A stretch of 64,000 bases of DNA from Shewanella sp. ANA-3 (GCF_000203935.1 NC_008577.1:3968001-4032000), one strand, 5' to 3'; numbered from the stretch's first letter, positions 54,623-64,000 are shown. A program made the numbers and translations. Notes: generated by a model not told the origin, from the sequence alone.

Positions 54623-56617
54623 TTAGCCTAGTGATTTTGCAGCATTCAGCACATTTTCAACGGTGAAACCGAAGTGCTTCAGCAGCACGTTACCTGGCGC
54701 AGACTCACCAAAAGTGGTCATGCCAACAACAGTGCCTTCGAAACCAACATACTTGTACCAGAAGTCAGTATGGGCCGCTTCGATAGCAATACGCTTAGTC
54801 ACAGCTTTTGGCAGTACAGACTCTTTGTATGCGGCATCTTGCTTATCAAACTCAGTGTTTGATGGCATAGAAACAACGCGAATTTGTTTGCCTTGTTCAG
54901 TCAGCGCAGCCGCCGCTTCTACCGCTAATTGCACTTCACTACCGGTTGCAATCAGGATGTACTCAGGCGTACCTGCACAGTCTTGCAGTACATAAGCGCC
55001 TTTTGCCACATTCGCTAATTGCTCAGCTGTACGTGCTTGAGCCTTCAGGTTTTGACGGCTGAATACTAGCGATGTTGGTGCATGACGACGTTCGATAGCC
55101 GCTTTCCAAGCCACTGCGGTTTCAGCCGCGTCACATGGGCGCCATACCGCCATGTTTGGTGTCATGCGCAGGTTAGCTAATTGCTCAACGGGTTGGTGAG
55201 TTGGACCATCTTCACCTTGACCGATAGAGTCATGGGTGTAAACGAAGATGTTTTGAATGCCCATCAGCGCAGACATACGTACTGCGTTACGTGCGTATTC
55301 CATGAACATCATGAAAGTCGCGCCGTAGTTGATGAAACCACCGTGGAGTGACACACCGTTCATGATGCCGCTCATACCAAACTCACGCACACCGTAGTAC
55401 ACGTAGTTACCCGCTGGATCTTCTTGAATACCTCTAGAACCTGCCCACAAGGTCAGGTTAGAACCCGCTAAGTCAGCACTGCCGCCTAACAGTTCAGGCA
55501 GAACCGCACCGAAGGCTGCAATCGCGTTTTGTGACGCTTTACGGCTCGCAATACCTTCGCCTTTCGCTTGGCATTCTTGGATAAAAGCTTGCGCTTTAGC
55601 TTCGAAATCGGCTGGTAATTCACCTTTCAGCACACGGCGCTCGTATTCGGCAGCCAGTTCTGGGTAAGCAGCAGCGTAAGCGGCAAACTTGTCGTTCCAA
55701 GCCGCTTCACGGGCGTTACCGGCTTCTTTAGCATCCCAACCTGCGTATACGTCGGCAGGGATTTCGAATGGCGCATGTGGCCAGCCTAAGAATTCACGGG
55801 CCGCGGCGATTTCTGCATCACCTAATGGCGCGCCGTGGCAATCGTGGCTGCCAGATTTGTTTGGTGAACCAAAACCGATAATGGTTTTGCAGCAGATCAT
55901 GGTTGGCTTGTCGGTCACGGCTTTTGCCGCTTCGATAGCCGCGCGAATCGCATCGCTATCGTGACCATCAACGTTAGCAATTACATGCCAGCCGTATGAT
56001 TCGAAACGTTTTGGCGTGTCATCGGTAAACCAGCCTTCAACATGACCGTCGATAGAGATGCCATTGTCATCCCAAAATGCGATCAGTTTGCCTAGGCCTA
56101 AGGTACCAGCCAGAGAACAAGCTTCGTGGGAAATACCTTCCATCAAGCAGCCATCGCCGAGGAAGCAGTATGTGTAGTGGTCAACAATCTCGTGACCTTC
56201 ACGGTTGAACTGTGCCGCTAAGGTTTTTTCTGCAATCGCCATACCCACAGCGTTGCTGATCCCCGCCCCTAATGGGCCAGTGGTGGTTTCAACACCAGGG
56301 GTGTAGCCGTATTCTGGGTGACCCGGAGTTTTTGAATGTAACTGACGGAATTGCTTCAGTTCATCGATAGGCAGGTCGTAGCCAGTCAGGTGTAATAAAG
56401 AGTAGATCAGCATAGATCCGTGACCGTTAGAGAGGATAAAACGATCTCTATCTACCCATTTCGGATTGTTCGGATTGTGCTTAAGGAAATCATTCCACAG
56501 CACTTCAGCAATATCTGCCATGCCCATAGGGGCGCCAGGGTGGCCTGAGTTTGCTTTTTGAACTGCATCCATACTTAACGCACGGATTGCGTTGGCGAGT
56601 ACTTTACGGGAAGACAT
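54623..56617 (-). CDS. tkt: Transketolase
   Basis: 664 residues. Thiamine-diphosphate signature [18 protein letters not shown], invariant His in [10 protein letters not shown] and [11 protein letters not shown], and the pyrimidine-domain [20 protein letters not shown]. It transfers two-carbon units between sugar phosphates in the pentose phosphate pathway and makes erythrose 4-phosphate, the substrate of the downstream Epd. It is separated from epd by a terminator, and divergent from metK over 479 bases. Confidence 0.97.
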   Translation of the reverse strand: MSSRKVLANAIRALSMDAVQKANSGHPGAPMGMADIAEVLWNDFLKHNPNNPKWVDRDRFILSNGHGSMLIYSLLHLTGYDLPIDELKQFRQLHSKTPGHPEYGYTPGVETTTGPLGAGISNAVGMAIAEKTLAAQFNREGHEIVDHYTYCFLGDGCLMEGISHEACSLAGTLGLGKLIAFWDDNGISIDGHVEGWFTDDTPKRFESYGWHVIANVDGHDSDAIRAAIEAAKAVTDKPTMICCKTIIGFGSPNKSGSHDCHGAPLGDAEIAAAREFLGWPHAPFEIPADVYAGWDAKEAGNAREAAWNDKFAAYAAAYPELAAEYERRVLKGELPADFEAKAQAFIQECQAKGEGIASRKASQNAIAAFGAVLPELLGGSADLAGSNLTLWAGSRGIQEDPAGNYVYYGVREFGMSGIMNGVSLHGGFINYGATFMMFMEYARNAVRMSALMGIQNIFVYTHDSIGQGEDGPTHQPVEQLANLRMTPNMAVWRPCDAAETAVAWKAAIERRHAPTSLVFSRQNLKAQARTAEQLANVAKGAYVLQDCAGTPEYILIATGSEVQLAVEAAAALTEQGKQIRVVSMPSNTEFDKQDAAYKESVLPKAVTKRIAIEAAHTDFWYKYVGFEGTVVGMTTFGESAPGNVLLKHFGFTVENVLNAAKSLG

Positions 56618-57096
56618 GCTCTCTCCTGCTTAATTTGTGGGGTCTAGCGGGCAATTTGGACGCATATTTTCCCCTACATAGCGAAGCGACGCAAACGAAA
56701 ATTGCATTCCACTGTCCAGTCTGGTGGATTACACCTTTGAAGGTTTAGGCGAATTCATCTTAAAACACATTGAACATATTTGTAATACAATAATTCAAAT
56801 ATGTTATATCCTTTATTACATTGCACCCCATAACGATAAGGCTACAACCTTGGTTTGAGCTTAGCTCAGCGATAACTTACCCAGCTCATCTGGAACAAAA
56901 ACCACATACCGCTATCAATTCATTGAGTTAGAGCAGAAACTCCAGCGCCGCAAACTCAGCCCGATTTGGGGCTTACCTCACTTTACACACAAATATTTAG
57001 TTTAGGGGGTGTCAACCAAGGGAAATTCCACTAAAATAGCCGTCTAGATGTAGATGCTTCTACACGTTTGATTGCTAACGACGAGATTTTCCTACT
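56618..57096. promoter_or_regulatory. Divergent tkt-metK regulatory region
   Basis: 479 bases with no gene. It contains a perfect 10-base inverted repeat AACATATTTG/CAAATATGTT (56773-56782 and 56796-56805) with a 13-base spacer, and, next to metK, four tandem MetJ-box-like octamers. The rest is AT-rich. TGTAAT/ATTACA half-sites near 56781 and 56815 are too far apart to be a clean HexR site. Confidence 0.55.
57038..57069. promoter_or_regulatory. Candidate MetJ operator of metK
   Basis: Four adjacent octamers (AGCCGTCT, AGATGTAG, ATGCTTCT, ACACGTTT) match the MetJ box AGACGTCT at 7, 5, 5 and 6 positions. They end 27 bases before the metK ATG, over a TAAAAT -10-like hexamer at 57032. This arrangement of tandem met boxes is the known form for MetJ targets such as metK. 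Confidence 0.6.
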
Positions 57097-58248
57097 ATGG
57101 CAAAGCACTTGTTTACTTCTGAGTCGGTCTCAGAAGGTCATCCCGATAAGATTGCAGATCAGATTTCTGATGCTGTGCTAGATGCGATTCTGGCTCAAGA
57201 TCCTAAAGCACGTGTTGCGTGCGAAACATATGTCAAAACTGGCATGGTATTAGTAGGTGGCGAAGTGACCACCTCTGCCTGGGTTGATATTGAAGAGCTG
57301 ACCCGTAAAACGGTTCGTGAAATTGGTTATGTCCATTCAGATATGGGCTTCGATGCCGATTCTTGCGCAGTATTAAATGCGATTGGTAAACAGTCTCCAG
57401 ACATCAACCAAGGTGTCGACCGTGCCGATCCAAAAGAACAAGGTGCCGGCGACCAAGGTTTAATGTTTGGTTATGCCAGCAACGAAACTGACATTCTGAT
57501 GCCAGCGCCTATCACCTATGCCCACGCATTAGTGAAGCGTCAATCAGAAGTGCGTAAAGATGGCACTCTGCCATGGTTACGCCCAGATGCGAAAAGCCAA
57601 GTCACCTTCGCTTACGAAGACAACAAAATTGTTGGTATCGATGCGATCGTACTGTCTACCCAACATAGCCCTGACATCGCCCAAGCGGATCTGATCGAAG
57701 GCGTGATGGAAACCATCATCAAGCCAGTTCTGCCAGCACAATGGCTGAACAAGGACACTAAATACTTCATCAACCCAACTGGCCGTTTCGTTATCGGTGG
57801 TCCAATGGGTGACTGTGGTTTAACCGGTCGTAAGATCATCGTAGACACCTACGGTGGTATGGCGCGTCACGGTGGTGGTGCTTTCTCTGGTAAAGACCCA
57901 TCAAAAGTTGACCGTAGTGCGGCTTACGCTGCCCGTTACGTAGCGAAAAACATCGTTGCAGCAGGCTTAGCGGACCGTTGTGAGATCCAAGTGTCTTACG
58001 CTATCGGTGTGGCTGAACCTACGTCTATCAGCGTTGAGACCTTCGGTACTGGTAAAGTATCAGAAGAAGTCTTAATCAAGTTAGTCCGTCAACACTTCGA
58101 CCTGCGCCCATACGGCCTGACCGAAATGTTGAACCTGGCTCGCCCAATCTATCAAGCAACCGCCGCTTATGGTCACTTTGGCCGTAACGAGTTCCCATGG
58201 GAAGCGACGGATAAAGCTGACGCACTGCGCGCCGATGCAGGTCTGTAA
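57097..58248 (+). CDS. metK: S-adenosylmethionine synthetase
   Basis: 383 residues, the usual length. Signatures [29 protein letters not shown] and [19 protein letters not shown] are present. It makes SAM from methionine and ATP in the cytoplasm, supplying the methyltransferases seen elsewhere in the window. The leader carries tandem MetJ-like boxes, so it should be repressed when methionine/SAM is plentiful. Monocistronic with a terminator. Confidence 0.98.
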   Translation: MAKHLFTSESVSEGHPDKIADQISDAVLDAILAQDPKARVACETYVKTGMVLVGGEVTTSAWVDIEELTRKTVREIGYVHSDMGFDADSCAVLNAIGKQSPDINQGVDRADPKEQGAGDQGLMFGYASNETDILMPAPITYAHALVKRQSEVRKDGTLPWLRPDAKSQVTFAYEDNKIVGIDAIVLSTQHSPDIAQADLIEGVMETIIKPVLPAQWLNKDTKYFINPTGRFVIGGPMGDCGLTGRKIIVDTYGGMARHGGGAFSGKDPSKVDRSAAYAARYVAKNIVAAGLADRCEIQVSYAIGVAEPTSISVETFGTGKVSEEVLIKLVRQHFDLRPYGLTEMLNLARPIYQATAAYGHFGRNEFPWEATDKADALRADAGL

Positions 58249-58279
58249 TCTGCATTAAGCTCACGCTTTCGCTTGTAAA

Positions 58280-58299
58280 AAACCGCCTAAGGGCGGTTT
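58280..58299 (+). terminator. Terminator of metK
   Basis: 8-base stem AAACCGCC/GGCGGTTT with a 4-base loop, then a T-rich tract. Confidence 0.85.
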
Positions 58300-58379
58300 C
58301 TTTTATGCTTAAGATGTATTGCCTAACCCCATCATAATCAGCAAGATGGCTTTCACTATAGGCAAGCGACTGAGACTCA

Positions 58380-58829
58380 ATGAAGCCGTTAATCGCACAA
58401 CTCCAATCCTGTTCTTGGGCGACCAAGGTGGGCCATAACGAGCCCATGGCCAAAACCTTAGGCAGCCTTGAAGACATAGCCACTTGCCTTGAAAGGGATC
58501 CAGACCGTTTTTTCGAACCGCCCTACGCCGAACCCTATGAAAGCTTATGCGTTAGCGACCATCAGCAAGCCGACAGATTAAAGCCCCAAGTCTCAAGCGA
58601 AATCGTCGCTCAAATCGCTAAAGCCGCCTATCTGGAAACCTGGAAAATAGTGCCCGTTGCTGAGATTTGCGCAGTGGTGTCAGATGATGCCGATACCTTA
58701 GCCACTTTACTGTTAGCCGATGCAACGCTCTCAGAATTTACCCAAGAACGTTTAGCTTGGTACTTACAAGGACGGCTTCCTTTTGGCTATCAAGGGAATT
58801 ATCCGACGGGAGAATGGTTAATCCTTTGA
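58380..58829 (+). CDS. Conserved-type hypothetical protein
   Basis: 149 residues; an in-frame ATG at 58446 would give 127 and neither has a strong ribosome-binding site. The acidic soluble protein has no signal or membrane segment, and I recognise no family. Its C-terminal part is WYLQGRLPFGYQGNYPTGEWLIL. It converges on a second unknown gene with only six bases between the stops, and follows the metK terminator. Confidence 0.55.
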   Translation: MKPLIAQLQSCSWATKVGHNEPMAKTLGSLEDIATCLERDPDRFFEPPYAEPYESLCVSDHQQADRLKPQVSSEIVAQIAKAAYLETWKIVPVAEICAVVSDDADTLATLLLADATLSEFTQERLAWYLQGRLPFGYQGNYPTGEWLIL

Positions 58830-58835
58830 TTCGGA

Positions 58836-59177
58836 TTAACAGTGATCAAAATGAGCGTTTTGCATACACAGCAGGTTTATCTGCGCGGCGGATAACAGTG
58901 CACAGTCTTGCACGCCGATAATCCTTGCACCTTGAACGGCCTCAGGTGTTAAACGTTCTATAGCCGCGCTGTAGGCATTGGTTCTGCCGCAATCGAGCCA
59001 ACAATCCTCAATCTGCAGCCAATAATGGGGGCGACTATCGTCGCAATCGACTTCAAATCCACGGGCTTCGCATTGCTGCAACGCACTCTCGGATAGCAAG
59101 ACTCGCAAATTATCCCAAGCCGACAAATTGGCATTGGCGTATGTCGTCAGCAGATTACTGGCCAAGGTATCACTCAC
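58836..59177 (-). CDS. Hypothetical protein encoded after the EIIC-EAL gene
   Basis: 113 residues from the GTG at 59177, which has GGAGAG six bases upstream and overlaps the preceding gene's stop by eight bases (GTGAGTGA). An ATG-type start further up (59249) would run through the EAL coding region. It has six or more cysteines, with QDCALL, DCWLDCGRT and CMQNAHFDHC at the end, which could bind a metal. No family recognised. The overlap suggests translational coupling to the EAL protein. Confidence 0.5.
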   Translation of the reverse strand: MSDTLASNLLTTYANANLSAWDNLRVLLSESALQQCEARGFEVDCDDSRPHYWLQIEDCWLDCGRTNAYSAAIERLTPEAVQGARIIGVQDCALLSAAQINLLCMQNAHFDHC

Positions 59178-61184
59178 TATTTCTCTCCAACCAAAAGGCT
59201 TTAGCCTCGGGTCCTGGCATCGCCTTGGCGTATAACCAGCCCTGCACATAACTCACCCCCGCCGCGTTAACAAACTCGGCTTCTTCAGGGGTCTCAACTC
59301 CTTCGGCAATCAAACTAAAGCCTAAACTATTACAAAGCTTACAGATCTGCAGATACAAGGTACGCCCTTTGGGCTCACAGGTATTAGCCAGAATACTGCG
59401 GTCGAGCTTAATGCCATCCACATTGATCCGACTCAGTAAACTTAAGCTAGAAAACCCAGTCCCGAAGTCATCTAAAAAGAAGCTAAACCCATGTTGTTTA
59501 AGCTGCTTCATGCTGTTATCGATACGATTTAAATCCAACATAAAGGCCGATTCTAACATCTCAATCTCGACTCGGTTGGCGACGCTGCCTAACCTTTCAT
59601 TCATGGTCGCCAACAATTGGGGATCGGTAATATTGTTTGGGTCGATATTGATGCTCACTTTTGGGTAAAAACCTTCTAATTCCCAGCGAGCGAGATCCTC
59701 TGCAACCGTATTAATCACAAAGCGGTCGATGATATGGGAATAGCCCGCACGCTGAAAGGCATCAATAAAATACGGCCCTTTTAACTTACCATGTTCATCC
59801 TTCAGGCGAATAAGCGCTTCATATCCAACAACATGATTAGTACTTAAGGCAATTTTAGGTTGATAGTGTAGTTGTAACTCCCCCGCCAAGACTTCTTTGA
59901 TGGTCTTCTCGAGGTTCAATTCAGCCTTAAGTGATTCGGACTGCTGCTGTGAATAATGCTGCTCCGTCATGCGGTCGATATCCGCTTGAAACTGCACACG
60001 TTTGATTAATTCACTATCAAACTCATAGTGCTCTGACATCAAGGAGAAACGTCGAACAAAGGGCAGATAAATCAATACCCCAAGCCCTATCAATAACACC
60101 TGGAAAAACACCGCACTCATGTGACCACTGGCAATATAAGCATTGAGCAGTGGCGGCGTGATCCAAGGAAAGCTGTGCCCCTCAAAGCTTAAGAGCCCAA
60201 CATGGATAGCACTGTAGGCCAAGATAAAATTAACCAGTGGGGATAGGATAAACGGCACTAATAAACGCGGATTAAAGATAATCGGTAGGCCGTAAATCAG
60301 AATTTCGTTGATGTTAAAAATCGCAAAGGGTGTGGCAATTTTAGCAATATGCCGAGTAGCACTGTCTTTAGCGCCAATAAAAATGGCAATGATCAGCGAT
60401 AACGTGGCACCGCTACCGCCGTAGAGAATAAACAAGTCCATAAACTGGCTCGCCGTTAAATGCGGTACCAGTTGCATTAAACCATTATCGACACCAATTA
60501 GCAGTAGATAGGCGTTATCGCCATGCACTCCAAAACACCAGAGCACATGGGTAAGCAGGATCCGCATAAACAGTTGCACGCCCAGGCTCGCTTGTTGCAA
60601 CCCTTCGATAAATGGCGCAAATAACCATTCTAAAAAGATAGAAGCTTCGGCAACGACGGCAAACAGACCAATAAAACCAATCACTATCGGGAAAAATAAA
60701 TTTAAATGTTGCTTTAAGTAACGACTAAGCGCCTTCGCTTTAATCAGTTGCAGCCCCTTCCATGCACTCAAAAAACGTAATAAATAGGCAGAGATAATTG
60801 GCAAAACCGCAATTCGCGGATCCGCCAAAATGGCGCGTACATAATCGAGATTAAATACATTCCCCGTATCTTGGGCATTAATGGCGAGTAAAATACTGAG
60901 CGACAAAGAACACACCACAATCGCCGACAGCTGCAGATATTTAGCAAAGTGAAAAGACAAAGAAATCAGTGCAAGTAATGGAAAAATCTTTGAAAGTTGC
61001 ACCGAAAAAAACTAATTCCCTGATGAAATGCAGAGCCTTGCCAAGTCGGCATGCCAATGTCGAGTAAGGCAATAATCAGCGAGAGAAACGAATTAATCAA
61101 AATAAAAGGCAGTAACGCGATAAAGGATTCACGTATCGAAATGAGAAAACTTCTATCAAGAAATTGGCGTAGCTCAAACTTCAT
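59170..61184 (-). pseudogene. PTS EIIC-like membrane sensor fused to EAL phosphodiesterase, frameshifted
   Basis: The gene seems to begin at the ATG at 61184 and read FLDRSFLISIRESFIALLPFIL..., then shift frame at a run of seven T (minus strand; A7 at 61005-61011) and continue from the GTG at 61002 for 610 residues. With one more T the two frames join without a stop (ISFF|SVQLSKIF) and restore an EIIC N-terminus of the cellobiose type. The C-terminal ~250 residues form an EAL domain with intact catalytic motifs (YEALIRL, SINIDPNN, EMLESAF, DDFGTGFSS, EGVE). As written, only the GTG-started product lacking the first helices can be made without slippage. It could be a real mutation, a sequencing error or a phase-variable switch. 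Confidence 0.7.
61005..61011 (-). other. Homopolymer frameshift site in the EIIC-EAL gene
   Basis: Seven A on the plus strand (T7 on the coding strand). Eight would restore a continuous frame. Confidence 0.7.
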
Positions 61185-61301
61185 AGCAGCATTTATATTG
61201 ATTAGTATTCTCTAACCATAGTCGATACAGAGTATTCCTCATAACGATATGCACTAAATACTGAGTTTCCAAGCAAGAACAAGTGTCAGTCTGGATGTTC
61301 A

Positions 61302-61850
61302 CTAAGCCTGAGTGCGCGCCACCATTAAATAGTAATCTCTTGCCGAAACGGTAAAGAAATCGACCACTTGCATTGTGGCTTTTTGGGTATGAGCGGCAAA
61401 GGAACGCTCGTTTTCCTCGGCAATAAAGGTCACCGCATAGGCAAAATGAGGGGCAAGTTGCTGATAAATCCCCTTCACCAATGCTTCAAAAACCCCCTGA
61501 CCTCGATAGTGTTTATCTATCCAAATGGGGCCATACTGACAAGTATTCAGCTTCGTTAACTTAGGGCCGTCCCACTCGGCCTTAGCTAAGCGATTGAGGA
61601 GCGTGCGATAAACTGGCCAAGTTTCGAAAAAGGCCCAACGCCCGGCAATCACATAACCAATAATCCGCTCTTTATCCTCGGCCACCACCACCCAATGTCG
61701 AGTGACTAATTCGGTCAGCTCACTACGGCCAAAGGCTTGCCCCTCCAAGCCCATCGCCGAAGACGCCAGTTCATCATTGAGGAAGGTTTTTTCCAATAAA
61801 ACTAAAGAATCAATATCTTGTGTCGTAGCTGGGCGTATATTTACTGTCAT
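61302..61850 (-). CDS. GNAT N-acetyltransferase
   Basis: 182 residues. N-terminal NIRPATTQDIDSLVLLEKTF and the acetyl-CoA loop WIDKHYRGQGVFEAL (R-G-x-G) identify the fold; IGYVIAGRWAFF is the central beta-strand. The substrate is not predictable. It is monocistronic on the minus strand, between the EIIC-EAL gene and a divergent GGDEF-like gene. Confidence 0.85.
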   Translation of the reverse strand: MTVNIRPATTQDIDSLVLLEKTFLNDELASSAMGLEGQAFGRSELTELVTRHWVVVAEDKERIIGYVIAGRWAFFETWPVYRTLLNRLAKAEWDGPKLTKLNTCQYGPIWIDKHYRGQGVFEALVKGIYQQLAPHFAYAVTFIAEENERSFAAHTQKATMQVVDFFTVSARDYYLMVARTQA

Positions 61851-62023
61851 TCTCTAAACTCAATTTGGCGAGCAATATGGCTGGCGGCGCGCCAGTATAC
61901 AGGAGTCATAAATCATCCCAATAATAGATGCATAAAAACTGATGTTTTTTTAGCCCATTGATTTGCAAATTATCCTGTTGTTTCCCAAACTTAAGGCATA
62001 TTTTTTGCCCTTTAGGCGCCACC

Positions 62024-63037
62024 ATGTTGCCCGAAACCATCAACCCCAATGTCAGCCTGCTCGACAGTGACCACCAGCAAGTGAATCTTGGTCGCTGGAT
62101 GCATCAATGCGAGTTGATTAAAAGCTATTACAGCGCCACCAGTGTGTTTGTGCTGCAAATAACTCAATCTGGTTTTGAAGTGATAGTCAGCTCAGTGAGC
62201 GAAACGCCACTCTTTACCTCAGGCACTTTGTTTGCGAGCGACTTTCCCCTGTTTGAACAACTTAAACATAGTCCAGCGGAAGGAGACTATCTTAATCTCG
62301 GCCGTTTTATGCTCGATGAATTGCCACGGGATTTCGATGGTATTCAACATATTCTCTCCCGCCCTATAGCTTGGCCCGACGGCAGCCAATTTGGTTCACT
62401 GTGCGTGTTAAATCCCCATATGGTCGAGCCCGCGAGCAACAGCGCCATGCTCGAGCCCTTCCAAATTTTGCTTCAGCAGGAATTATCCCTGTTATGCCAA
62501 AACCATCGAATTGAATCCCTATCGATGCGCGATCAAGAGACCGGCATGCTCAACCATTACGGTTTTATGATGATGGCGCCTAGGCAGCTCAATCTCGGAC
62601 GCCGTTTTGGCGCCCACGCAGGAATCGTCTTCTTCGAGTTAACAGAAGCAAATTCGTCGGAAAATACTTTAGAAGAGAAACACCATAGACTGCTGGGCAA
62701 TTTGGTCCAAGATACTATTCGCACCGCCGATGTGGCCGCCCATTACAGTGAGACTCAATTTGTGGTGTTAGCTTTCGTCGATAGCGAACGCGATATATTG
62801 CACATAATGAAGCGGGTCGAAAAACAATTAGAACAACAAAACCCCCATCTAAAACTCGATGCCAGTTACAGCTTCTTTACCCCTGAATCGACGGCCAAGT
62901 TAGCGCCCATGATGGAAGATGCGCGCTGCAAACTGAAATCCATGCAGCCAGAGCCTGAACCAAACCAAGCAAATCAAGCGCCCAAGTTCGATGCCGAGCA
63001 GTATGATAATCCCGCCGCCGACTCGTCCGAGCTCTAG
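62024..63037 (+). CDS. GAF-like protein with degenerate GGDEF domain
   Basis: 338 residues from the ATG at 62024; a 22-residue longer frame from 61958 is cysteine-rich and looks unlike a real N-terminus. Residues up to about 175 have a GAF-like layout (SRPIAWPDGSQFGSLCVLNP). The C-terminal half follows GGDEF spacing (SMRDQETGMLNHYGF, TIRTADVAAHY) but the GGDEF segment reads SETQF, so it should not make c-di-GMP. The tail is rich in Pro, Glu, Gln and Asn. It could act as a GTP or c-di-GMP-binding adaptor. Monocistronic. Confidence 0.7.
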   Translation: MLPETINPNVSLLDSDHQQVNLGRWMHQCELIKSYYSATSVFVLQITQSGFEVIVSSVSETPLFTSGTLFASDFPLFEQLKHSPAEGDYLNLGRFMLDELPRDFDGIQHILSRPIAWPDGSQFGSLCVLNPHMVEPASNSAMLEPFQILLQQELSLLCQNHRIESLSMRDQETGMLNHYGFMMMAPRQLNLGRRFGAHAGIVFFELTEANSSENTLEEKHHRLLGNLVQDTIRTADVAAHYSETQFVVLAFVDSERDILHIMKRVEKQLEQQNPHLKLDASYSFFTPESTAKLAPMMEDARCKLKSMQPEPEPNQANQAPKFDAEQYDNPAADSSEL

Positions 63038-63050
63038 CTTTTACGCGGGA

Positions 63051-63284
63051 TTAATCTTTAGGAAGCTCATCCTGACGCTTCGCCCATTGGATAAACAGCA
63101 CCACGGGATAGGGTGACATCAATACGAGTCCTAAACCAATGAGGCTTGAGATCAGTAACATACCGCTGATTTCTAGACTCCATTGGGTCAACATATAGAC
63201 CCCAAGTCCACAAACTAACATCAAAACACCTAACCAATGTAAAAACTTCAATAAATTCATAGTGCTTTTAATGGTATCTGTCAT
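63051..63284 (-). CDS. Small membrane protein of unknown function
   Basis: 77 residues with two membrane helices (about 14-33 and 38-58) and a charged C-terminal tail WAKRQDELPKD. No family recognised. It converges on the GGDEF-like gene with 13 bases between stops and is divergent from a META-domain lipoprotein gene. Confidence 0.55.
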   Translation of the reverse strand: MTDTIKSTMNLLKFLHWLGVLMLVCGLGVYMLTQWSLEISGMLLISSLIGLGLVLMSPYPVVLFIQWAKRQDELPKD

Positions 63285-63354
63285 ATAAACCTCTTTTTAT
63301 CTCCCGCTAAACTTGTACACTATGGCCATGAATACGGAAAAAGGAACTGAGACA

Positions 63355-63771
63355 ATGTTAAAACAAACATTTCTATTAAGCGCATTACTTTTTGGTTTAA
63401 CCGCATGTCAGAGCACTGACGTTGCCAATCAGGACACAGTGCCATTACAGGGAAGCTGGCATATTGAAGCCGTTCAAGGGCAACCCACAGTGGATTACAG
63501 CCCTGCGCAAATTACCTTCGCTGATGAAGGTAAACTCTCCGGCAATAACAGCTGCAACAACTTCTTTGGTCAATACAGCCAGCAGGGACAGGCACTAAAA
63601 ATCATTCCTGGCGGCAGCACGATGAAGGCCTGCGTCGATGCGCTGATGCAGCAGGAGCATAAAGTGATGCAAGCCCTGCCACTGGTTGCTAAGGCCAAGC
63701 TAGTACAAGGGCGTTTAACACTGCTTAGCAGCGACGATAAGCCCGTCCTCGTCTTAAGCCAGCTTAAATAA
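63355..63771 (+). CDS. META-domain lipoprotein (HslJ-like)
   Basis: 138 residues from the ATG at 63355, preceded by AAGGA; a longer frame from 63313 would place 14 residues before the signal. Lipobox LTACQS at about residue 17. The META domain shows GSWHIEAVQGQP, the FADEGKLSGNNSCNNFFGQY motif and MKACVDALMQQE, as in HslJ. HslJ-like proteins are heat-inducible and linked to novobiocin resistance in E. coli; the molecular role is unknown. Monocistronic with a terminator. Confidence 0.85.
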   Translation: MLKQTFLLSALLFGLTACQSTDVANQDTVPLQGSWHIEAVQGQPTVDYSPAQITFADEGKLSGNNSCNNFFGQYSQQGQALKIIPGGSTMKACVDALMQQEHKVMQALPLVAKAKLVQGRLTLLSSDDKPVLVLSQLK

Positions 63772-63786
63772 GCTAGCTTCGATAAT

Positions 63787-63813
63787 AAAAAACCGCCTAG
63801 TTGGCGGTTTTTT
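63787..63813. terminator. Bidirectional terminator after the META lipoprotein gene
   Basis: 11-base stem AAAAAACCGCC/GGCGGTTTTTT with a 5-base loop and A/T tracts; it also lies just past the end of the minus-strand symporter gene. Confidence 0.9.
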
Positions 63814-63826
63814 ATTATTAGATGAA

Positions 63827-64000
63827 TTAGCTTTTCGTCGCGGCGCTTTCACTCGCGGCATTTTGTTCGGCAATCATAGCGCTCTGCACCATATCGGCAT
63901 TGTAATGCTCAACATCGAGCTCATCTTCCGACTTAGCAATCACAGTCGTCGCCACTAAGTCGCCAGAAACGTTTACCACTGTGCGCGCCATATCGAGAAT
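63827..64000 (-). CDS. Dicarboxylate/amino acid:cation symporter, C-terminal end (5' part outside window)
   Basis: The last 57 codons plus stop are in the window: ILDMARTVVNVSGDLVATTV then a polar tail ending AATKS. The motif DMARTVVNVSGDL is the end of TM8 in DAACS transporters such as GltP and DctA, where the Asp and Asn bind substrate. The gene continues beyond base 64000, so the specific substrate cannot be named. Confidence 0.8.
   Translation of the reverse strand: MLDMARTVVNVSGDLVATTVIAKSEDELDVEHYNADMVQSAMIAEQNAASESAATKS

Noticed and set aside
56781-56820. HexR operator between tkt and metK
   Set aside because: TGTAAT and ATTACA half-sites are present but about 28 bases apart, which is not the compact HexR palindrome.
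1-64000. tRNA, rRNA, insertion sequences, prophage and CRISPR
   Set aside because: I scanned for tRNA clover-leaf T-loops, transposase or integrase motifs, and regular direct repeats and found none; the only recombinase is the core gene xerD.

Overview
The window is chromosomal DNA of a Shewanella, probably of the S. oneidensis/MR-4/ANA-3 group. This rests on gene content and order read from the translations: a soluble four-heme flavocytochrome c fumarate reductase (fccA), a Tat-exported split-Soret cytochrome c, degenerate GGDEF proteins, and the neighbourhoods ahpC-ahpF, xerD-dsbC-recJ and tkt-epd-pgk-fba with metK divergent. Coding density is high. I see no rRNA, tRNA, insertion sequence, prophage or CRISPR array, so this is mostly core chromosome.

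Layout. 1-3067: a MipA/OmpV porin (5' end outside the window), a DUF3019 exported protein and an OmpR-type two-component system, forming one tightly packed operon. 3082-6723: rlmC, a short GlpD-like flavoprotein, and the divergent ohrR/ohr peroxide switch with a good OhrR operator. 6950-10056: a thioredoxin-CcdA fusion, a YjfB-like small protein, and a methyltransferase between small membrane proteins. 10575-14406: fccA, fermentative D-lactate dehydrogenase and a dienelactone hydrolase. 14516-21008: a DUF3332 lipoprotein, a small MscS channel, a SpeE-like methyltransferase, an exported M17 aminopeptidase, and ahpC/ahpF separated by a structured element with terminal inverted repeats.

21082-28224: xerD, dsbC, recJ and two small genes on the minus strand, then brnQ and trmN. 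28281-32647: a MHYT-PAS-PAS hybrid kinase paired with an HD-GYP response regulator. 33048-39891: srmB, a two-gene RND efflux system and a radical SAM protein. 40025-43640: a membrane sensor with an inactive GGDEF domain, converging on a large protein of unknown function.

43725-48169 is the most unusual region. A split-Soret cytochrome c and a heme-free lipoprotein resembling domain I of OmcA/MtrC-type cytochromes are flanked by two paralogous pairs, each a ToxR/CadC-like membrane regulator plus a FidL-like protein. 48318-58248: nhaD, a DUF481 outer-membrane protein, the glycolytic/pentose genes fba, pgk, epd and tkt, then metK with a candidate MetJ operator. 58380-64000: small unknown genes, an EIIC-EAL c-di-GMP protein broken by a one-base homopolymer frameshift, a second degenerate GGDEF protein, acetyltransferase and META-domain genes, and the 3' end of a dicarboxylate/amino-acid symporter.

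Together the genes point to a facultatively anaerobic, respiratory gamma-proteobacterium with peroxide defence (Ohr, AhpCF), periplasmic thiol chemistry (DsbC, Trx-CcdA), anaerobic electron acceptors (fumarate) and c-di-GMP signalling. All family calls come from reading the sequence; no database search was run.
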